Origin: Brevibacillus laterosporus
GTDB taxonomy: Bacteria; Bacillota; Bacilli; Brevibacillales; Brevibacillaceae
Length of the DNA stretch: 64,000 bases
Reading direction: 5' to 3'
Assembly (NCBI GenBank): GCA_007833815.1
Contig: CP033464.1
Coordinates: forward strand, 3,032,001 to 3,096,000
Of the stretch, positions 41,090-50,384 are shown one piece after another. Position numbers and translations under genes: made by a program. The number at the start of each line of letters is the position of its first letter. Position 1 is the first letter of the stretch. The notes beneath the pieces are model-generated. The model was not told the DNA's origin and made no database searches. It saw nothing but the letters and a program-made list of their open reading frames with translations.

Positions 41090-42205
41090 GTGATTAATCA
41101 AGAACGTATTCTTGCAGAGTTTTTGGAACTAGTCCAAATTGACAGTGAAACAAAAGAAGAAGCAGTGATTGCCGAAGTATTGAAGGATAAATTAGCGAGC
41201 TTGGGCTTTTCTGTAGAGGAAGATGATGTTGCCTCAAAAACAGAACATAGCGCGAACAACCTGTTTGCTACCCTAGAAGGTACTGCAAAGGGTACTGCTA
41301 TTCTGTTTAGCAGTCACATGGATACCGTCGTTCCAGGTAAAGGTGTAAAGCCTTCTATTAAAGATGGTTATGTGGTAACGGATGGCACGACGATTCTGGG
41401 TGCTGATGACAAAGCAGGTATCGCTGCGATCTTTGAAGCGATCCGTACGTTAAAAGAACAGAACTTACCTCATCCATCTATTCAGGTTGTATTGACCGTA
41501 GGCGAGGAATCTGGCCTAGTGGGCTCCCGTCATATGGATGCAAGCAAGTTAAAGGCAGAGATGGGCTTCATTTTGGATTCCACAGGTAAAGTGGGCGAGA
41601 TCGTCAAGGCTGGAGCTGGTCAATATCGCGTTGTTACCAAAATTCATGGAAAAGCTGCTCATGCTGGCGTTAATCCGGAAGATGGTGTGAGTGCTATCAC
41701 TGTTGCTAGCAAGGCTATTTCGCGTATGCCGCTTGGACGTATTGACGAAGATACGACTGCAAACATTGGTCGTTTTGAAGGTGGTCGTGCCTACAATATC
41801 GTAACAGATTACGTAGAGATTTGGTCAGAGGCACGCAGTATGGTAAATGAAAAGCTAGAAGTACAAGTGAAGAAAATGACGAGTGCATTTGAGGAAGTCG
41901 CTTCCGAACTAGGGGCTACTTGCGAAAATGATGTGAAGTTTATGTATTCCGGCTATAAATTTGATGAGAGCACCCCTGTGTTGCAAAAGGCGATTGCCGC
42001 TGTTAAGCGCGTAGGTCGTGAGCCGAAACTAACAAGTAGTGGTGGCGGTAGCGACGGTAACGTATTTAACGGACACGGTATCCCTTCTGTTAACTTTGGT
42101 ATCGGGTATGAAGAGATACATACAAAAAATGAACGGATGCCTATAGAAGAATTGTACAAGGCGTCTGAATTGGTACTAGCTGTTATCGCTGAGTGTGTAG
42201 AATAA
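41090..42205 (+). CDS. Tripeptidase T-like M20 peptidase
   Basis: GTG 41090 with GGAGGAAATCAAT upstream gives 371 residues; the frame is open back to 41054. M20 metallopeptidase: SSHMDTVVPG (Zn His-x-Asp), GADDKAG bridging Asp, GEESGLVGS catalytic Glu pair, lid domain with AAHAGVNPEDG, and IGYEEIHTKNE near the end. It corresponds to the YqjE/PepT-like peptidase found beside yqjC/yqjD (methylmalonyl-CoA genes) in Bacillus. Cytosolic, releasing N-terminal residues from short peptides. Confidence 0.85.
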   Translation: MINQERILAEFLELVQIDSETKEEAVIAEVLKDKLASLGFSVEEDDVASKTEHSANNLFATLEGTAKGTAILFSSHMDTVVPGKGVKPSIKDGYVVTDGTTILGADDKAGIAAIFEAIRTLKEQNLPHPSIQVVLTVGEESGLVGSRHMDASKLKAEMGFILDSTGKVGEIVKAGAGQYRVVTKIHGKAAHAGVNPEDGVSAITVASKAISRMPLGRIDEDTTANIGRFEGGRAYNIVTDYVEIWSEARSMVNEKLEVQVKKMTSAFEEVASELGATCENDVKFMYSGYKFDESTPVLQKAIAAVKRVGREPKLTSSGGGSDGNVFNGHGIPSVNFGIGYEEIHTKNERMPIEELYKASELVLAVIAECVE

Positions 42206-42348
42206 AGCAGAAGATGAAGAGAGTTTGGCTATGGTGCCAAGCTCTTTTTTGTCGTATCAGAAAGTTTGAAGAACAAAGAGCATATGCATGTATCAAGCGC
42301 AGTTCCATCTTTGATTTTCCTAATGAAATGAAAATAATGGGGATGAAG

Positions 42349-43461
42349 ATGATGCAACAAATGATGGCGGGACATATTCTTGCATGTGTGGAGCAACGGA
42401 GGGGACTTACTGAAGTAGTGGTCCAACGAGCAGATGGTATAACACAACGTGCTATTTATTATGGATATCATGACGATCTATGGGTAGGGCAAACGGTGTT
42501 ACTTAATGTGACAGCGACGAAATTAACATTAGGAACAGGTGGAACAGACTTCATTGTGGCTCAGGAACCTTTTTGTAATAGGGAACATTACCCAACAAAA
42601 TACGGGCATATTATGAAAATGCGCTATACTCCTTTGCAGGTGGCAGTAGATTCGTTGGAGGAACAAGCGAGCCCGTATCATGAGCTATTTATGCAGGAGG
42701 ATTTGTCTTTAGCCGGTAGCCTGGTGATTGTTGCAGAGCTACATAGTATGCTGCCTGCTTTGTGCATCAGATTAAAAGAATTGATGCCGGAAGCACGTAT
42801 TGTGTATGTAATGACGGATCATGCCGCACTGCCAATCTCACTTTCACAGCATGTCCACTGGCTTGTAAGCAATAACTATTTACAGGCTACGATTACTACT
42901 GGTCAAGCTTTTGGGGGGGATGGAGAGTGCGTCAATACCGTGACAGGCTTATTAGCGGCTAAACATGTATATCAGGCTGATTGGATTATTTGTGCATCGG
43001 GACCTGGGGGAGTAGGTACTGGTACGCCTTATGGCTTTACAGGATTGCAAATAGCCGATGTTTTACACCATGTGGATATATTAGGAGGGGCACCGCTTTT
43101 TTTGCCGAGAATTAGTTTTGGAGATAGGCGAGACAGGCACCATGGAATTAGTCATCATACAACGACCTTGTTAAAGCGATTTATGCTTCGTCCTATTATT
43201 CTACCTATACCCGTGTTTGGAGATGAGCGTGATCAACGCATAGATCAGCAGGTAGAGCAGTCATCCTTGTCACGAAAACATATCATCCTAAGAGAAAGAG
43301 CAGGGACGGTATCTGATCTTGCTAGCTTGTATGAGCGACACCACTTAGTGAATCTTTCCTCGATGGGGCGAAATTGGAAAGAAGATCCAAGTCCTTTTCT
43401 AACAGCAGATGCAATGGCAAAAGCCGCCTACTGGATACGGCAGCTTATAGAAAAGGTGTGA
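42349..43461 (+). CDS. DUF3866 family protein
   Basis: 370 residues from ATG 42349; several in-frame ATGs (42328-42352) make the exact start uncertain. The body matches DUF3866: GHILACVEQRRGL, LNVTATKLTLGTGGTDFIVA, GHIMKMRYTPLQVAVDSLEE, then a large C domain with ASGPGGVGTGTPYGFTGLQ, FGDRRDRHHGISHHT. The Gly-rich segment suggests ligand binding. No known function. Confidence 0.8.
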   Translation: MMQQMMAGHILACVEQRRGLTEVVVQRADGITQRAIYYGYHDDLWVGQTVLLNVTATKLTLGTGGTDFIVAQEPFCNREHYPTKYGHIMKMRYTPLQVAVDSLEEQASPYHELFMQEDLSLAGSLVIVAELHSMLPALCIRLKELMPEARIVYVMTDHAALPISLSQHVHWLVSNNYLQATITTGQAFGGDGECVNTVTGLLAAKHVYQADWIICASGPGGVGTGTPYGFTGLQIADVLHHVDILGGAPLFLPRISFGDRRDRHHGISHHTTTLLKRFMLRPIILPIPVFGDERDQRIDQQVEQSSLSRKHIILRERAGTVSDLASLYERHHLVNLSSMGRNWKEDPSPFLTADAMAKAAYWIRQLIEKV

Positions 43462-43469
43462 GTTTTAGG

Positions 43470-43601
43470 TTATTGTTTATTCGTTTGTTGTAAATAGGCC
43501 TGTAACGTGATGGGCTGCACAGATAATTCTCGCAGAGCGGCCTGTATTTCGTTTGCTTTACCGACTAAACGTATTTGTTTCAGATCTGTATATAACTTCA
43601 T
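43470..43601 (-). CDS. mciZ: MciZ, mother-cell inhibitor of FtsZ
   Basis: 43 residues from ATG 43601, GAGGGGGAAAT upstream. MKLYTDLKQIRLVGKANEIQ and the following AALRELS match the B. subtilis MciZ core (VLVGKAWEIRAKLKE). MciZ caps FtsZ filaments in the mother cell during sporulation and is under sigma-E control. Position next to nudF is as in Bacillus. It is divergent from nudF and convergent with the DUF3866 gene. Confidence 0.75.
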   Translation of the reverse strand: MKLYTDLKQIRLVGKANEIQAALRELSVQPITLQAYLQQTNKQ

Positions 43602-43907
43602 CTAAGATTTCCCCCTCGTATCTTAGTAATAGCAGTAGCTGCTACCTGTACAACCGAACAACTTTCTTTTGCAAGTGCTTCTCCAAAGAACCGCCGTCCA
43701 CCTAACGAGAATGAGTTTTGAGGTCTACGGTTCAAGGGGAGTTTTTGAGAAAGGGTTGTACAAGCTGTTCTTGATGCTAAGATATGGAGAGTGGTTTAAA
43801 TGTAGAACTAAAAATCAGGCTGTTCAAGAAATAAAGAGGTATTTCATGATAAGTATGTTCTACAACAGACAGTCACAAAACATTGTTAATTTAAGGAGGA
43901 ACCATCC
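43602..43907. other. Divergent regulatory region mciZ / nudF
   Basis: 306 bp between the divergent mciZ and nudF starts. I see no third gene; an 80-codon plus-strand frame (43669-43911) lacks a binding site and runs over the nudF start. A sigma-E promoter for mciZ would be expected here, but I could not identify one with confidence. Confidence 0.4.
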
Positions 43908-44471
43908 ATGATACAAGCTCAGCACGATTCGTTATATGAAAAAACGATCTCTACGAAAAAAATCTATGATGGCAAAATTATTTCGGTTCAGGTCGATGAG
44001 GTAGAATTACCAAATGGCCATACATCTCAGCGAGAAATTGTTAAACATCAAGGCGCCGTAGCTGTTATGCCGATCACGGAGGATGGGAAACTGATTGTCG
44101 TACGTCAATTTCGTAAGCCATTGGAGCGCTCGATTGTAGAAATTCCTGCTGGCAAGTTAGAGCGGGGAGAAGATCCACTAGAATGCGCTAAACGTGAATT
44201 GGAAGAAGAAACGGGCTACAAAGCCAAGGAATATAAACATATCAGTTCGTTTTATACCTCTCCGGGGTTTGCGGATGAATTATTACACCTATATATGGCT
44301 ACAGGACTGACTGCAGGAGAGTGTAATCCTGATGAAGATGAATTTGTTGAGGTTATGTACGTGACACTAGAAGAAGCTAGACAACTGCACGAAGCTGGGG
44401 AGATTCGAGACGCTAAAACCGTTCTTGCGTTATTTGTTTTGGAAAATGAGCGTATGAATCAGCGCTTGTAG
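43908..44471 (+). CDS. nudF: ADP-ribose pyrophosphatase (Nudix)
   Basis: 187 residues, AAGGAGGAACC before the ATG. The Nudix box G-x5-E-x7-REUxEExGU is visible as GKLERGEDPLECAKRELEEE then TGY (about 82-106). N-terminal beta domain and C-terminal LEEARQLHEAGEIRDAKT are typical of ADP-ribose hydrolases. It cleaves ADP-ribose to AMP and ribose-5-phosphate. Two bases separate it from the EndoQ-like gene. Confidence 0.92.
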   Translation: MIQAQHDSLYEKTISTKKIYDGKIISVQVDEVELPNGHTSQREIVKHQGAVAVMPITEDGKLIVVRQFRKPLERSIVEIPAGKLERGEDPLECAKRELEEETGYKAKEYKHISSFYTSPGFADELLHLYMATGLTAGECNPDEDEFVEVMYVTLEEARQLHEAGEIRDAKTVLALFVLENERMNQRL

Positions 44472-44473
44472 TT

Positions 44474-45655
44474 ATGCTAACATCTATTTTTGCAGATTTA
44501 CATATTCACATTGGCGGAACAATGTCAGGTAAAGCGGTTAAAATCACGGCCTCCCGAAAAATGACTCTACAAAGTATTTTGGAGGAGGCTTCCGAGCGTA
44601 AAGGGATGGAAATAATTGGTGTTATTGATGCGCATGCTCCTGAGGTACAAGCTGAATTGCAAGAATTAATTGATCGAAAAATAGCGGTTGCTCATCCCGA
44701 TGGAGGAATTCATTATAAACGAACGATGCTATTGCTTGGCTGTGAGCTTGAGATTAAGGAACCAGACCGGGGAGAAGCTCATTTTTTGTGCTATATGCCT
44801 GATTTGCGTCGAATGCGTCTGTTCACAGAATGGTTGGCTGTTCGTTGCAAGAATGTACACCTTAGTTCACAGCGCGTGTATACAAGGCTCCGGGAGCTTC
44901 AGAACTTTGTTTATCAGCATGACGGGCTGATGATCCCGGCCCACATATTTACGCCTCATAAAGGCCTCTACGGCAGTTGTACAGACCACCTTAGCGAGGT
45001 TGCTGATCCTACTTTTATTTATGCGGTAGAGCTAGGATTAAGTGCAAATACTGACATGGCAGATCGATTACAGGAATTGCACGGAAAAACTTTTGTAACA
45101 AATTCAGACGCTCATTCATTAGTTAAAATCGGCAGGGAATATCAAGTGATTTTGCAAAAGGAACCAAGCTATCAAGAGTGGGTCATGGCGATGCGACGCG
45201 AGAAGCAAAGAAGAGTCGAATGCAACTACGGGCTATCTCCGCAGCTAGGGAAGTATCACCAAACCGCTTGTCAAGGATGCGGTTCCATGGAGAGCGAAAA
45301 TGATGTTGGCAGATGCCCTGCGTGTGGGTATAAACGGATGGTGAGAGGTGTTAGTCAACGTATTGAGCAGTTGGCTGATATACCAGTAGGGGTTCATCCT
45401 CCACACCGACCTCCTTATGTGGAACAGATTCCGTTGGAGTTTTTACCAGGTGTGGGACCAAAATTGCGGCAAAAAATGTATGAACAAATTGGAACGGAGA
45501 TGGATGTGCTTCATAGGGCTGATGAGGAAACTTTGCGTCGCGTTTTAGGTGAGAAAGTCACTAGTCTGATTCTAAAAGCAAGGCGTGGAGAGCTATTGAT
45601 TCAAGCCGGTAGAGCAGGGATTTATGGAAAGGTAATTGGAGAAATAGGGGAGTAG
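44474..45655 (+). CDS. EndoQ-like PHP-domain DNA repair endonuclease
   Basis: 393 residues: PHP-type metal motifs (FADLHIHIGG, VIDAHAP, LGCELEIKE, MIPAHIFTP, TNSDAHS), a four-Cys zinc module (CQGCGSMESENDVGRCPACG, about 264-283), and a C-terminal helix-hairpin-helix (EFLPGVGPKLRQKM). This is the domain order of endonuclease Q, which cuts 5' of deaminated bases. Assigned from architecture; found in some Bacillales and archaea. Cotranscribed with nudF. Confidence 0.8.
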   Translation: MLTSIFADLHIHIGGTMSGKAVKITASRKMTLQSILEEASERKGMEIIGVIDAHAPEVQAELQELIDRKIAVAHPDGGIHYKRTMLLLGCELEIKEPDRGEAHFLCYMPDLRRMRLFTEWLAVRCKNVHLSSQRVYTRLRELQNFVYQHDGLMIPAHIFTPHKGLYGSCTDHLSEVADPTFIYAVELGLSANTDMADRLQELHGKTFVTNSDAHSLVKIGREYQVILQKEPSYQEWVMAMRREKQRRVECNYGLSPQLGKYHQTACQGCGSMESENDVGRCPACGYKRMVRGVSQRIEQLADIPVGVHPPHRPPYVEQIPLEFLPGVGPKLRQKMYEQIGTEMDVLHRADEETLRRVLGEKVTSLILKARRGELLIQAGRAGIYGKVIGEIGE

Positions 45656-45731
45656 ACGTTTTTTAAAAGTCATAGTATAGACAAGCGGTGCATAGAATGC
45701 AAGTATCCTGGCAACCAAGGAGGGGGCCGTC

Positions 45732-46358
45732 TTGCGTAACCGCTTTGGACTTGGCATCCAACTTTATTTGAAAGAAAATCAGTCCCTCTTTTTATTTACC
45801 ATTGTCTTGTTCACCATGGGTATTATTTTTGGAGCTGTGCTTGTCAACTCGCTTGATTTGTTACAGCGACAAGAATTGCTCGGCTTTCTCAATTATTTTT
45901 TTACTACCTTTGACAAGAGCGGAATAACTGACTCCTCTTTACATTTTCAACAAGCGTTCGGATATCATTTAAAAACAATCTTGATTCTGTGGGTACTGGG
46001 TATGTCGATTATTGGATTGCCTATGATCTTACTTTTATTATTTCTCAAAGGAATCATCGTAGGCTTTACTGTTGGTTTTTTGGTGGGAGAATTACAGTGG
46101 AAGGGAGTGACGTTTGCTTTGCTTGGCGTCCTTCCACAAAACATGCTAGTTGTACCGGCTATGCTAATTGCGGGAGTTGCAGGTATTTCATTCTCTCTTC
46201 GCTTGATTCGCACTAGATTAGTAACACGTCGAGATAGCATTATGCCGCACTTTGCTAATTATTCAATTTTGGTGGGAGGCATGTTTGTAATCATGACAGC
46301 GGCAGCTTTATTGGAGACTTTTTTGTCCCCATTATTGATGCAGTACGCCATTAATTAA
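45732..46358 (+). CDS. spoIIM: Stage II sporulation protein M
   Basis: 208 residues from TTG 45732 (AAGGAGGGGG upstream). Five transmembrane helices with the SpoIIM patterns FLFTIVLFTMGIIFGA, LLFLKGIIVGFTVGFLV and GVLPQNMLVVPAMLIAGVAG. It is part of the SpoIIDMP machinery that drives engulfment of the forespore. Its location before fur-yqzK-xerD matches other Bacillales. Confidence 0.92.
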   Translation: MRNRFGLGIQLYLKENQSLFLFTIVLFTMGIIFGAVLVNSLDLLQRQELLGFLNYFFTTFDKSGITDSSLHFQQAFGYHLKTILILWVLGMSIIGLPMILLLLFLKGIIVGFTVGFLVGELQWKGVTFALLGVLPQNMLVVPAMLIAGVAGISFSLRLIRTRLVTRRDSIMPHFANYSILVGGMFVIMTAAALLETFLSPLLMQYAIN

Positions 46359-46387
46359 GAATAATTATAAGATAATAACTTATGTAT

Positions 46388-46417
46388 TTGACTAAATAGA
46401 TTTCTCTCCTCTATAAT
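46388..46417 (+). promoter_or_regulatory. fur promoter
   Basis: TTGACT (46388-46393), 18-bp spacer, TATAAT (46412-46417), 35 bp before the fur ATG. The AT-rich stretch just upstream (AATAATTATAAGATAATAAC, 46360-46380) is loosely like a Fur/PerR-type operator, but symmetry is imperfect. Confidence 0.65.
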
Positions 46418-46452
46418 AAGTACAGGTTTGATGCGAACGGGGAGGGGCATAC

Positions 46453-46914
46453 ATGGAAGAAAAAATAGAAAAGATAAAGCAACAATTACATTCGCACCAC
46501 TATAAATTGACTCCGCAACGCGAAGCTACAGTTCGTGTCTTACTGGAGAATGAGGCAGATCATCTTAGTGCTGAGGATGTCTATTTAAAGGTAAAAGACA
46601 AAGCTCCAGAAATTGGCTTGGCTACGGTGTATCGCACCTTGGAGCTATTGAGTGAGTTGCGGATTATCCATAAAATGAACTTTGGCGACGGTGTAGCACG
46701 TTATGACCTCCGTGATGACAATGCTAAACATCACCACCATCACTTGATTTGCTTGCATTGTGGGACGGTGGATGAGATATTTGAAGATTTGTTAGTGGGA
46801 ACAGAAGAGAAGGTAAAATCGGACTACAAATTTGCTATTACGGATCACCGACTCAGTTTTTATGGAATCTGCCATCGTTGTCTTGATAAAGTTAATTTGG
46901 AAGACTACAAGTAA
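46453..46914 (+). CDS. fur: Ferric uptake regulator family (Fur)
   Basis: 153 residues: winged helix (KLTPQREATVRVL, LATVYRTLELL) and a dimerisation/metal domain with HHHHHLICLHCG and the second CxxC, GICHRC. Iron-bound Fur represses iron uptake genes. The syntenic position before yqzK and xerD is that of B. subtilis fur rather than perR or zur. A terminator follows. Confidence 0.92.
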   Translation: MEEKIEKIKQQLHSHHYKLTPQREATVRVLLENEADHLSAEDVYLKVKDKAPEIGLATVYRTLELLSELRIIHKMNFGDGVARYDLRDDNAKHHHHHLICLHCGTVDEIFEDLLVGTEEKVKSDYKFAITDHRLSFYGICHRCLDKVNLEDYK

Positions 46915-46915
46915 G

Positions 46916-46946
46916 AACTTCTCCATAGTTAAGGAGAAGTTTTTTC
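46916..46946 (+). terminator. Terminator of fur
   Basis: AACTTCTCC / GGAGAAGTT stem followed by TTTTTC. Confidence 0.8.
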
Positions 46947-46990
46947 TTATGCAAGAATGGGTCATGAAATGGGACAAGAAGGCATAAAAT

Positions 46991-47019
46991 AACAACAACC
47001 GTGCACAAGGGGTTGTTGT
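46991..47019 (+). promoter_or_regulatory. Hairpin covering the yqzK ribosome binding site
   Basis: AACAACAACC (46991-47000) pairs with GGTTGTTGT (47011-47019), ending two bases before the ATG. The likely Shine-Dalgarno AAGGGG (47007-47012) lies partly in the right arm, so translation may be limited by this structure. Confidence 0.5.
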
Positions 47020-47020
47020 A

Positions 47021-47260
47021 ATGAGTTTTCCATTTCGACGATTTATGGAATTAATTCGATTCTTTTTACTTTTTGTCACTTGTTCCTTGTTCAGTTATGG
47101 AGTAGTATCCTACTTATCACACCATATTTTGCCGGCGAATCCATATCGGGAACCTTCAGGGAATGCCGTTAAGGTGGTAAAATGGCTAGACAATAAACCC
47201 GTCTCTGAGTGGGACTGGTATTTGGAGCGCCTTCAGCTTTTTTTCTCGGAAGGGGAATGA
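47021..47260 (+). CDS. yqzK: YqzK-like protein (DUF4227)
   Basis: 79 residues with one transmembrane helix (about 11-29, RFFLLFVTCSLFSYGVVSYL) and a C-terminal WLDNKPVSEWDWYLERLQLFFSEG segment typical of DUF4227. Lies between fur and xerD as yqzK does in Bacillus. Function unknown. Confidence 0.8.
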   Translation: MSFPFRRFMELIRFFLLFVTCSLFSYGVVSYLSHHILPANPYREPSGNAVKVVKWLDNKPVSEWDWYLERLQLFFSEGE

Positions 47261-47342
47261 GAAAGCAGGATTTTGAAAGTACGCTGTTGAAAGGTATAAG
47301 GTACCGCTCTGGTATAATTAATCCAGGAGGAGAAGTGGCTTC

Positions 47343-48230
47343 ATGGATACGCTAATCGATCAATTCACCCACTTTCTAGCAGTAGAAAAAGGACTTGCAG
47401 TAAATACGTTGGAATCTTATCAACATGACTTGGTAATGTACGCTGCCTATTTAAGCGACCAGGGAATCAGCAAGGTAGAAGATACCACGCGTACTCATAT
47501 CGTTGGCTATCTTTTAATGCTTCAAGAAAAAGGACGGGCTACGGCTACGTTATCTAGGAATATGGCCTCCATTCGTGCTTTTTATCAATTCTTGGTTCGA
47601 GACCGTCATATGACGACTGATCCATCTATTCATCTGGAGACACCCAAAATCGAGAAAAGGCTGCCTAAGGTGTTGTCCGTAGAAGAAGTAGAGCGTCTAT
47701 TAGATGGTCCAAAAGGAAATGTGCCCATAGCATATCGTGATAAGGCCATGCTAGAATTACTGTATGCGACCGGAATTCGTGTTTCTGAGTTAGTATCCTT
47801 ACAACTGGGGGATATTAATCTGGACATGGGCTTTGTTAAATGTATGGGGAAAGGCTCTAAAGAGCGTATGATTCCGCTTGGTAGCATTGCAATTCAAGTC
47901 ATCCGTAACTACTTAGAGCGGGGACGTCCTCAGCTTGTTAAGGCTAGTTCGGATCAGGCGTTGTTTTTAAATCATTTAGGCACACAGATTACGCGCCAAG
48001 GTTTTTGGAAAATTATTAAAAAATATGCCTTACAAGAGGGAATTCAAAAGGAGATTACTCCGCATACCTTGCGACACTCCTTTGCAACACATCTTTTGGA
48101 AAATGGCGCAGATTTACGATCTGTACAAGAAATGCTGGGACATGCCGATATTTCTACAACACAAATTTATACGCATGTAACGCGTACGCGCATCAAAGAT
48201 GTATATGCTAAAACACATCCTCGTGCCTAA
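47343..48230 (+). CDS. xerD: Site-specific tyrosine recombinase XerD
   Basis: 295 residues, CAGGAGGAG before the ATG. N-terminal core-binding domain and catalytic domain with Arg in ATGIRVSEL, Lys in GKGSKERMIPLG, HTLRHSFATHLL, MLGHADISTTQIYTHV (nucleophile Tyr). With XerC (or CodV) it resolves chromosome dimers at dif. Unlike the phage integrase at 2,898 it lies in the conserved fur-deoB block, which identifies it as the housekeeping enzyme. Confidence 0.93.
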   Translation: MDTLIDQFTHFLAVEKGLAVNTLESYQHDLVMYAAYLSDQGISKVEDTTRTHIVGYLLMLQEKGRATATLSRNMASIRAFYQFLVRDRHMTTDPSIHLETPKIEKRLPKVLSVEEVERLLDGPKGNVPIAYRDKAMLELLYATGIRVSELVSLQLGDINLDMGFVKCMGKGSKERMIPLGSIAIQVIRNYLERGRPQLVKASSDQALFLNHLGTQITRQGFWKIIKKYALQEGIQKEITPHTLRHSFATHLLENGADLRSVQEMLGHADISTTQIYTHVTRTRIKDVYAKTHPRA

Positions 48231-48287
48231 AGAGATGAACGTACACTTTACAAGGCAGACTTCAAGTGCATAAGGAGGAACAGACAA

Positions 48288-49463
48288 ATGAAGCGTTTTT
48301 CACGTGTATTTTTAATTGTGATGGATAGTGTTGGAATTGGTGAATTGCCAGATGCTAAGAGATTTAATGACGAAGGCTCTCATACACTTGGTCATATCGC
48401 ACAAAAGGTAGAAGGATTTGCTCTGCCGCATCTTGCAGAATTGGGTCTGGGGAACATTGCTCCTCTACATAACGTACCAGCTGTAACTGCACCTCAGGCA
48501 CATTACGGCAAAATGAAAGAAATCTCCATGGGTAAAGATACAACAACAGGTCATTGGGAAATTATGGGCTTGCATGTATCTACTCCGTTTAATACATATC
48601 CAGACGGATTTCCGCAAGAATTAATTGAGGAATTCGAGCAACGCATAGGACGTAAGGTCCTTGGAAATAAGGTAGCGTCCGGAACTGAAATCTTAGATGA
48701 ACTGGGCGAAGAGCATATGAAAACAGGTGCAGTGATTGTGTATACGTCTGCTGATAGCGTATTCCAAGTTGCTGCTCATGAAGAGATCGTCCCGTTAGAA
48801 GAGCAATACAACATTTGTGAGGTTGCTCGTGAACTAACATTGCGTGACGAATATGCGGTTACACGTGTCATTGCTCGTCCGTTCTTAGGAAAAGCAGGTG
48901 CATTCGAGCGTACTTCTAACCGCCATGACTACTCTGTAAAGCCATTTGATAAAACTGTCATGAACAACCTTGTGGATGCGGGATTAACATCTATCGCTAT
49001 TGGTAAAATTTCTGATATCTATGCGGAAGAGGGCGTAAGTAAAGAGGTTCGTTCCAAAGATAACATGGATGGAGTAGATAAAATGCTTCAAAGCATGCAA
49101 GAATCCTTTACCGGGCTTAGTTTCGTAAATCTGGTTGATTTCGATGCCAAATACGGTCATCGTCGTGATCCAGAAGGGTACGGAAAAGCCTTAATGGAAT
49201 TTGATGCACGCATTCCAGAATTATTGGCTGCCTTGAAAGAAAATGACTTGCTTATCATTACAGCTGACCACGGAAATGATCCAACACACCATGGTACTGA
49301 TCATACACGTGAATATGTTCCTGTATTGGCTTTCTATAAAAATTTGGAGACAGGCAAAAATCTAGGTGTACGTGAAACATTTGCTGACTTAGGTGCAACC
49401 ATTGCCGAGAACTTCGAAGTAAAAATGCCGAAAATCGGCCAAAGTTTCTTAGCTCAATTGTAG
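48288..49463 (+). CDS. deoB: Phosphopentomutase
   Basis: 391 residues: alkaline-phosphatase-like metal sites VMDSVGIGE near the start, [10 protein letters not shown] (phosphorylated Thr) near 83-92, and [20 protein letters not shown] near the end. It interconverts (deoxy)ribose-1- and -5-phosphate, completing nucleoside salvage with the purine nucleoside phosphorylase 14 bases downstream. Confidence 0.95.
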   Translation: MKRFSRVFLIVMDSVGIGELPDAKRFNDEGSHTLGHIAQKVEGFALPHLAELGLGNIAPLHNVPAVTAPQAHYGKMKEISMGKDTTTGHWEIMGLHVSTPFNTYPDGFPQELIEEFEQRIGRKVLGNKVASGTEILDELGEEHMKTGAVIVYTSADSVFQVAAHEEIVPLEEQYNICEVARELTLRDEYAVTRVIARPFLGKAGAFERTSNRHDYSVKPFDKTVMNNLVDAGLTSIAIGKISDIYAEEGVSKEVRSKDNMDGVDKMLQSMQESFTGLSFVNLVDFDAKYGHRRDPEGYGKALMEFDARIPELLAALKENDLLIITADHGNDPTHHGTDHTREYVPVLAFYKNLETGKNLGVRETFADLGATIAENFEVKMPKIGQSFLAQL

Positions 49464-49476
49464 GGGGAGAGCATAC

Positions 49477-50286
49477 ATGTCCAAAATTCTTGAAGCAAAA
49501 GCGTTTATTGAGGAAAAGCTGACTGAAAGGCCAACAATCGGTTTGGTTTTAGGCTCCGGTTTAGGCGTTTTGGCAGAAGAAATTGAAGAAGCTACCATTA
49601 TTTCATACGACGAGATTCCTCATTTTACGAAGTCAACAGTAGTCGGACATAAAGGGCAATTGGTTATTGGGAAATTGAAGGGCAAGCAGGTAGTAGCGAT
49701 GCAAGGTCGCTTTCATTACTATGAAGGTCATGATTTGGAAGCTGTTGTATTCCCGATTCGTGTTATGAAGGCGATTGGTGTAGAAACTATTATCGTGACA
49801 AACGCGGCAGGTGGCGTCAATGAATCCTATCAGCCAGGTAATCTGATGTTAATTTCTGATCATCTAAATCTGACATATCGTAATCCACTGATCGGTGAAA
49901 ATGATGAGTCTTTAGGTGCTCGCTTCCCTGATATGTCTGAAGCTTACTCGAAACGCTTGCGTGGGCTCTCTAAAGAGATAGCAGCTACATTAGGGATCCA
50001 ATTGCAAGAGGGCGTGTATGCAGGGCTACTAGGTCCATCCTATGAAACTCCTGCTGAGATTCGTATGTTGCGTATTTTAGGCGGGGATGCTGTTGGAATG
50101 TCCACAGTACCAGAAGTAATTGTGGCCCGTCATATGAACGTAGAGGTTCTAGGTATTTCTTGCATCAGCAACATGGCGGCAGGAATACTTGATCAACCAT
50201 TATCCCATGATGAGGTAATGGAGACGACTGAGAAAGTGAAAGCAGAGTTTCTTTCTTTAGTAAAAGGTGTTATAGAAAAGATCTAA
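49477..50286 (+). CDS. punA: Purine nucleoside phosphorylase
   Basis: 269 residues of the trimeric PNP type: GLVLGSGLGVLAEEIE, HKGQLVIG, MQGRFHYYEGHDLE, TNAAGGVNESYQPGNLMLI, GPSYETPAEIRML and GMSTVPEVIVARH. It phosphorolyses (deoxy)guanosine and inosine; ribose-1-phosphate goes to DeoB. GGGGGAG precedes the ATG. Confidence 0.94.
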   Translation: MSKILEAKAFIEEKLTERPTIGLVLGSGLGVLAEEIEEATIISYDEIPHFTKSTVVGHKGQLVIGKLKGKQVVAMQGRFHYYEGHDLEAVVFPIRVMKAIGVETIIVTNAAGGVNESYQPGNLMLISDHLNLTYRNPLIGENDESLGARFPDMSEAYSKRLRGLSKEIAATLGIQLQEGVYAGLLGPSYETPAEIRMLRILGGDAVGMSTVPEVIVARHMNVEVLGISCISNMAAGILDQPLSHDEVMETTEKVKAEFLSLVKGVIEKI

Positions 50287-50340
50287 AAATACATGGCATG
50301 CCTATTAGTGGAACGCAAGGTATGCTTGATAGGTAACATA

Positions 50341-50380
50341 GAAAAATCCCTTTGGACAACAAGAGCCAAAGGGATTTTTG
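50341..50380. terminator. Bidirectional terminator punA / iclR-type gene
   Basis: AAAAATCCCTTTGG / CCAAAGGGATTTTT stem; T-runs on both strands serve punA and the convergent regulator gene. Confidence 0.8.
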
Positions 50381-50384
50381 TACG

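Noticed and set aside
43669-43911. 80-codon ORF upstream of nudF
   Set aside because: No ribosome binding site, poor composition, and it runs over the well-supported nudF start.
46360-46380. PerR/Fur box upstream of fur
   Set aside because: AT-rich and partly symmetrical, but the 7-1-7 pattern is not met well enough to claim.
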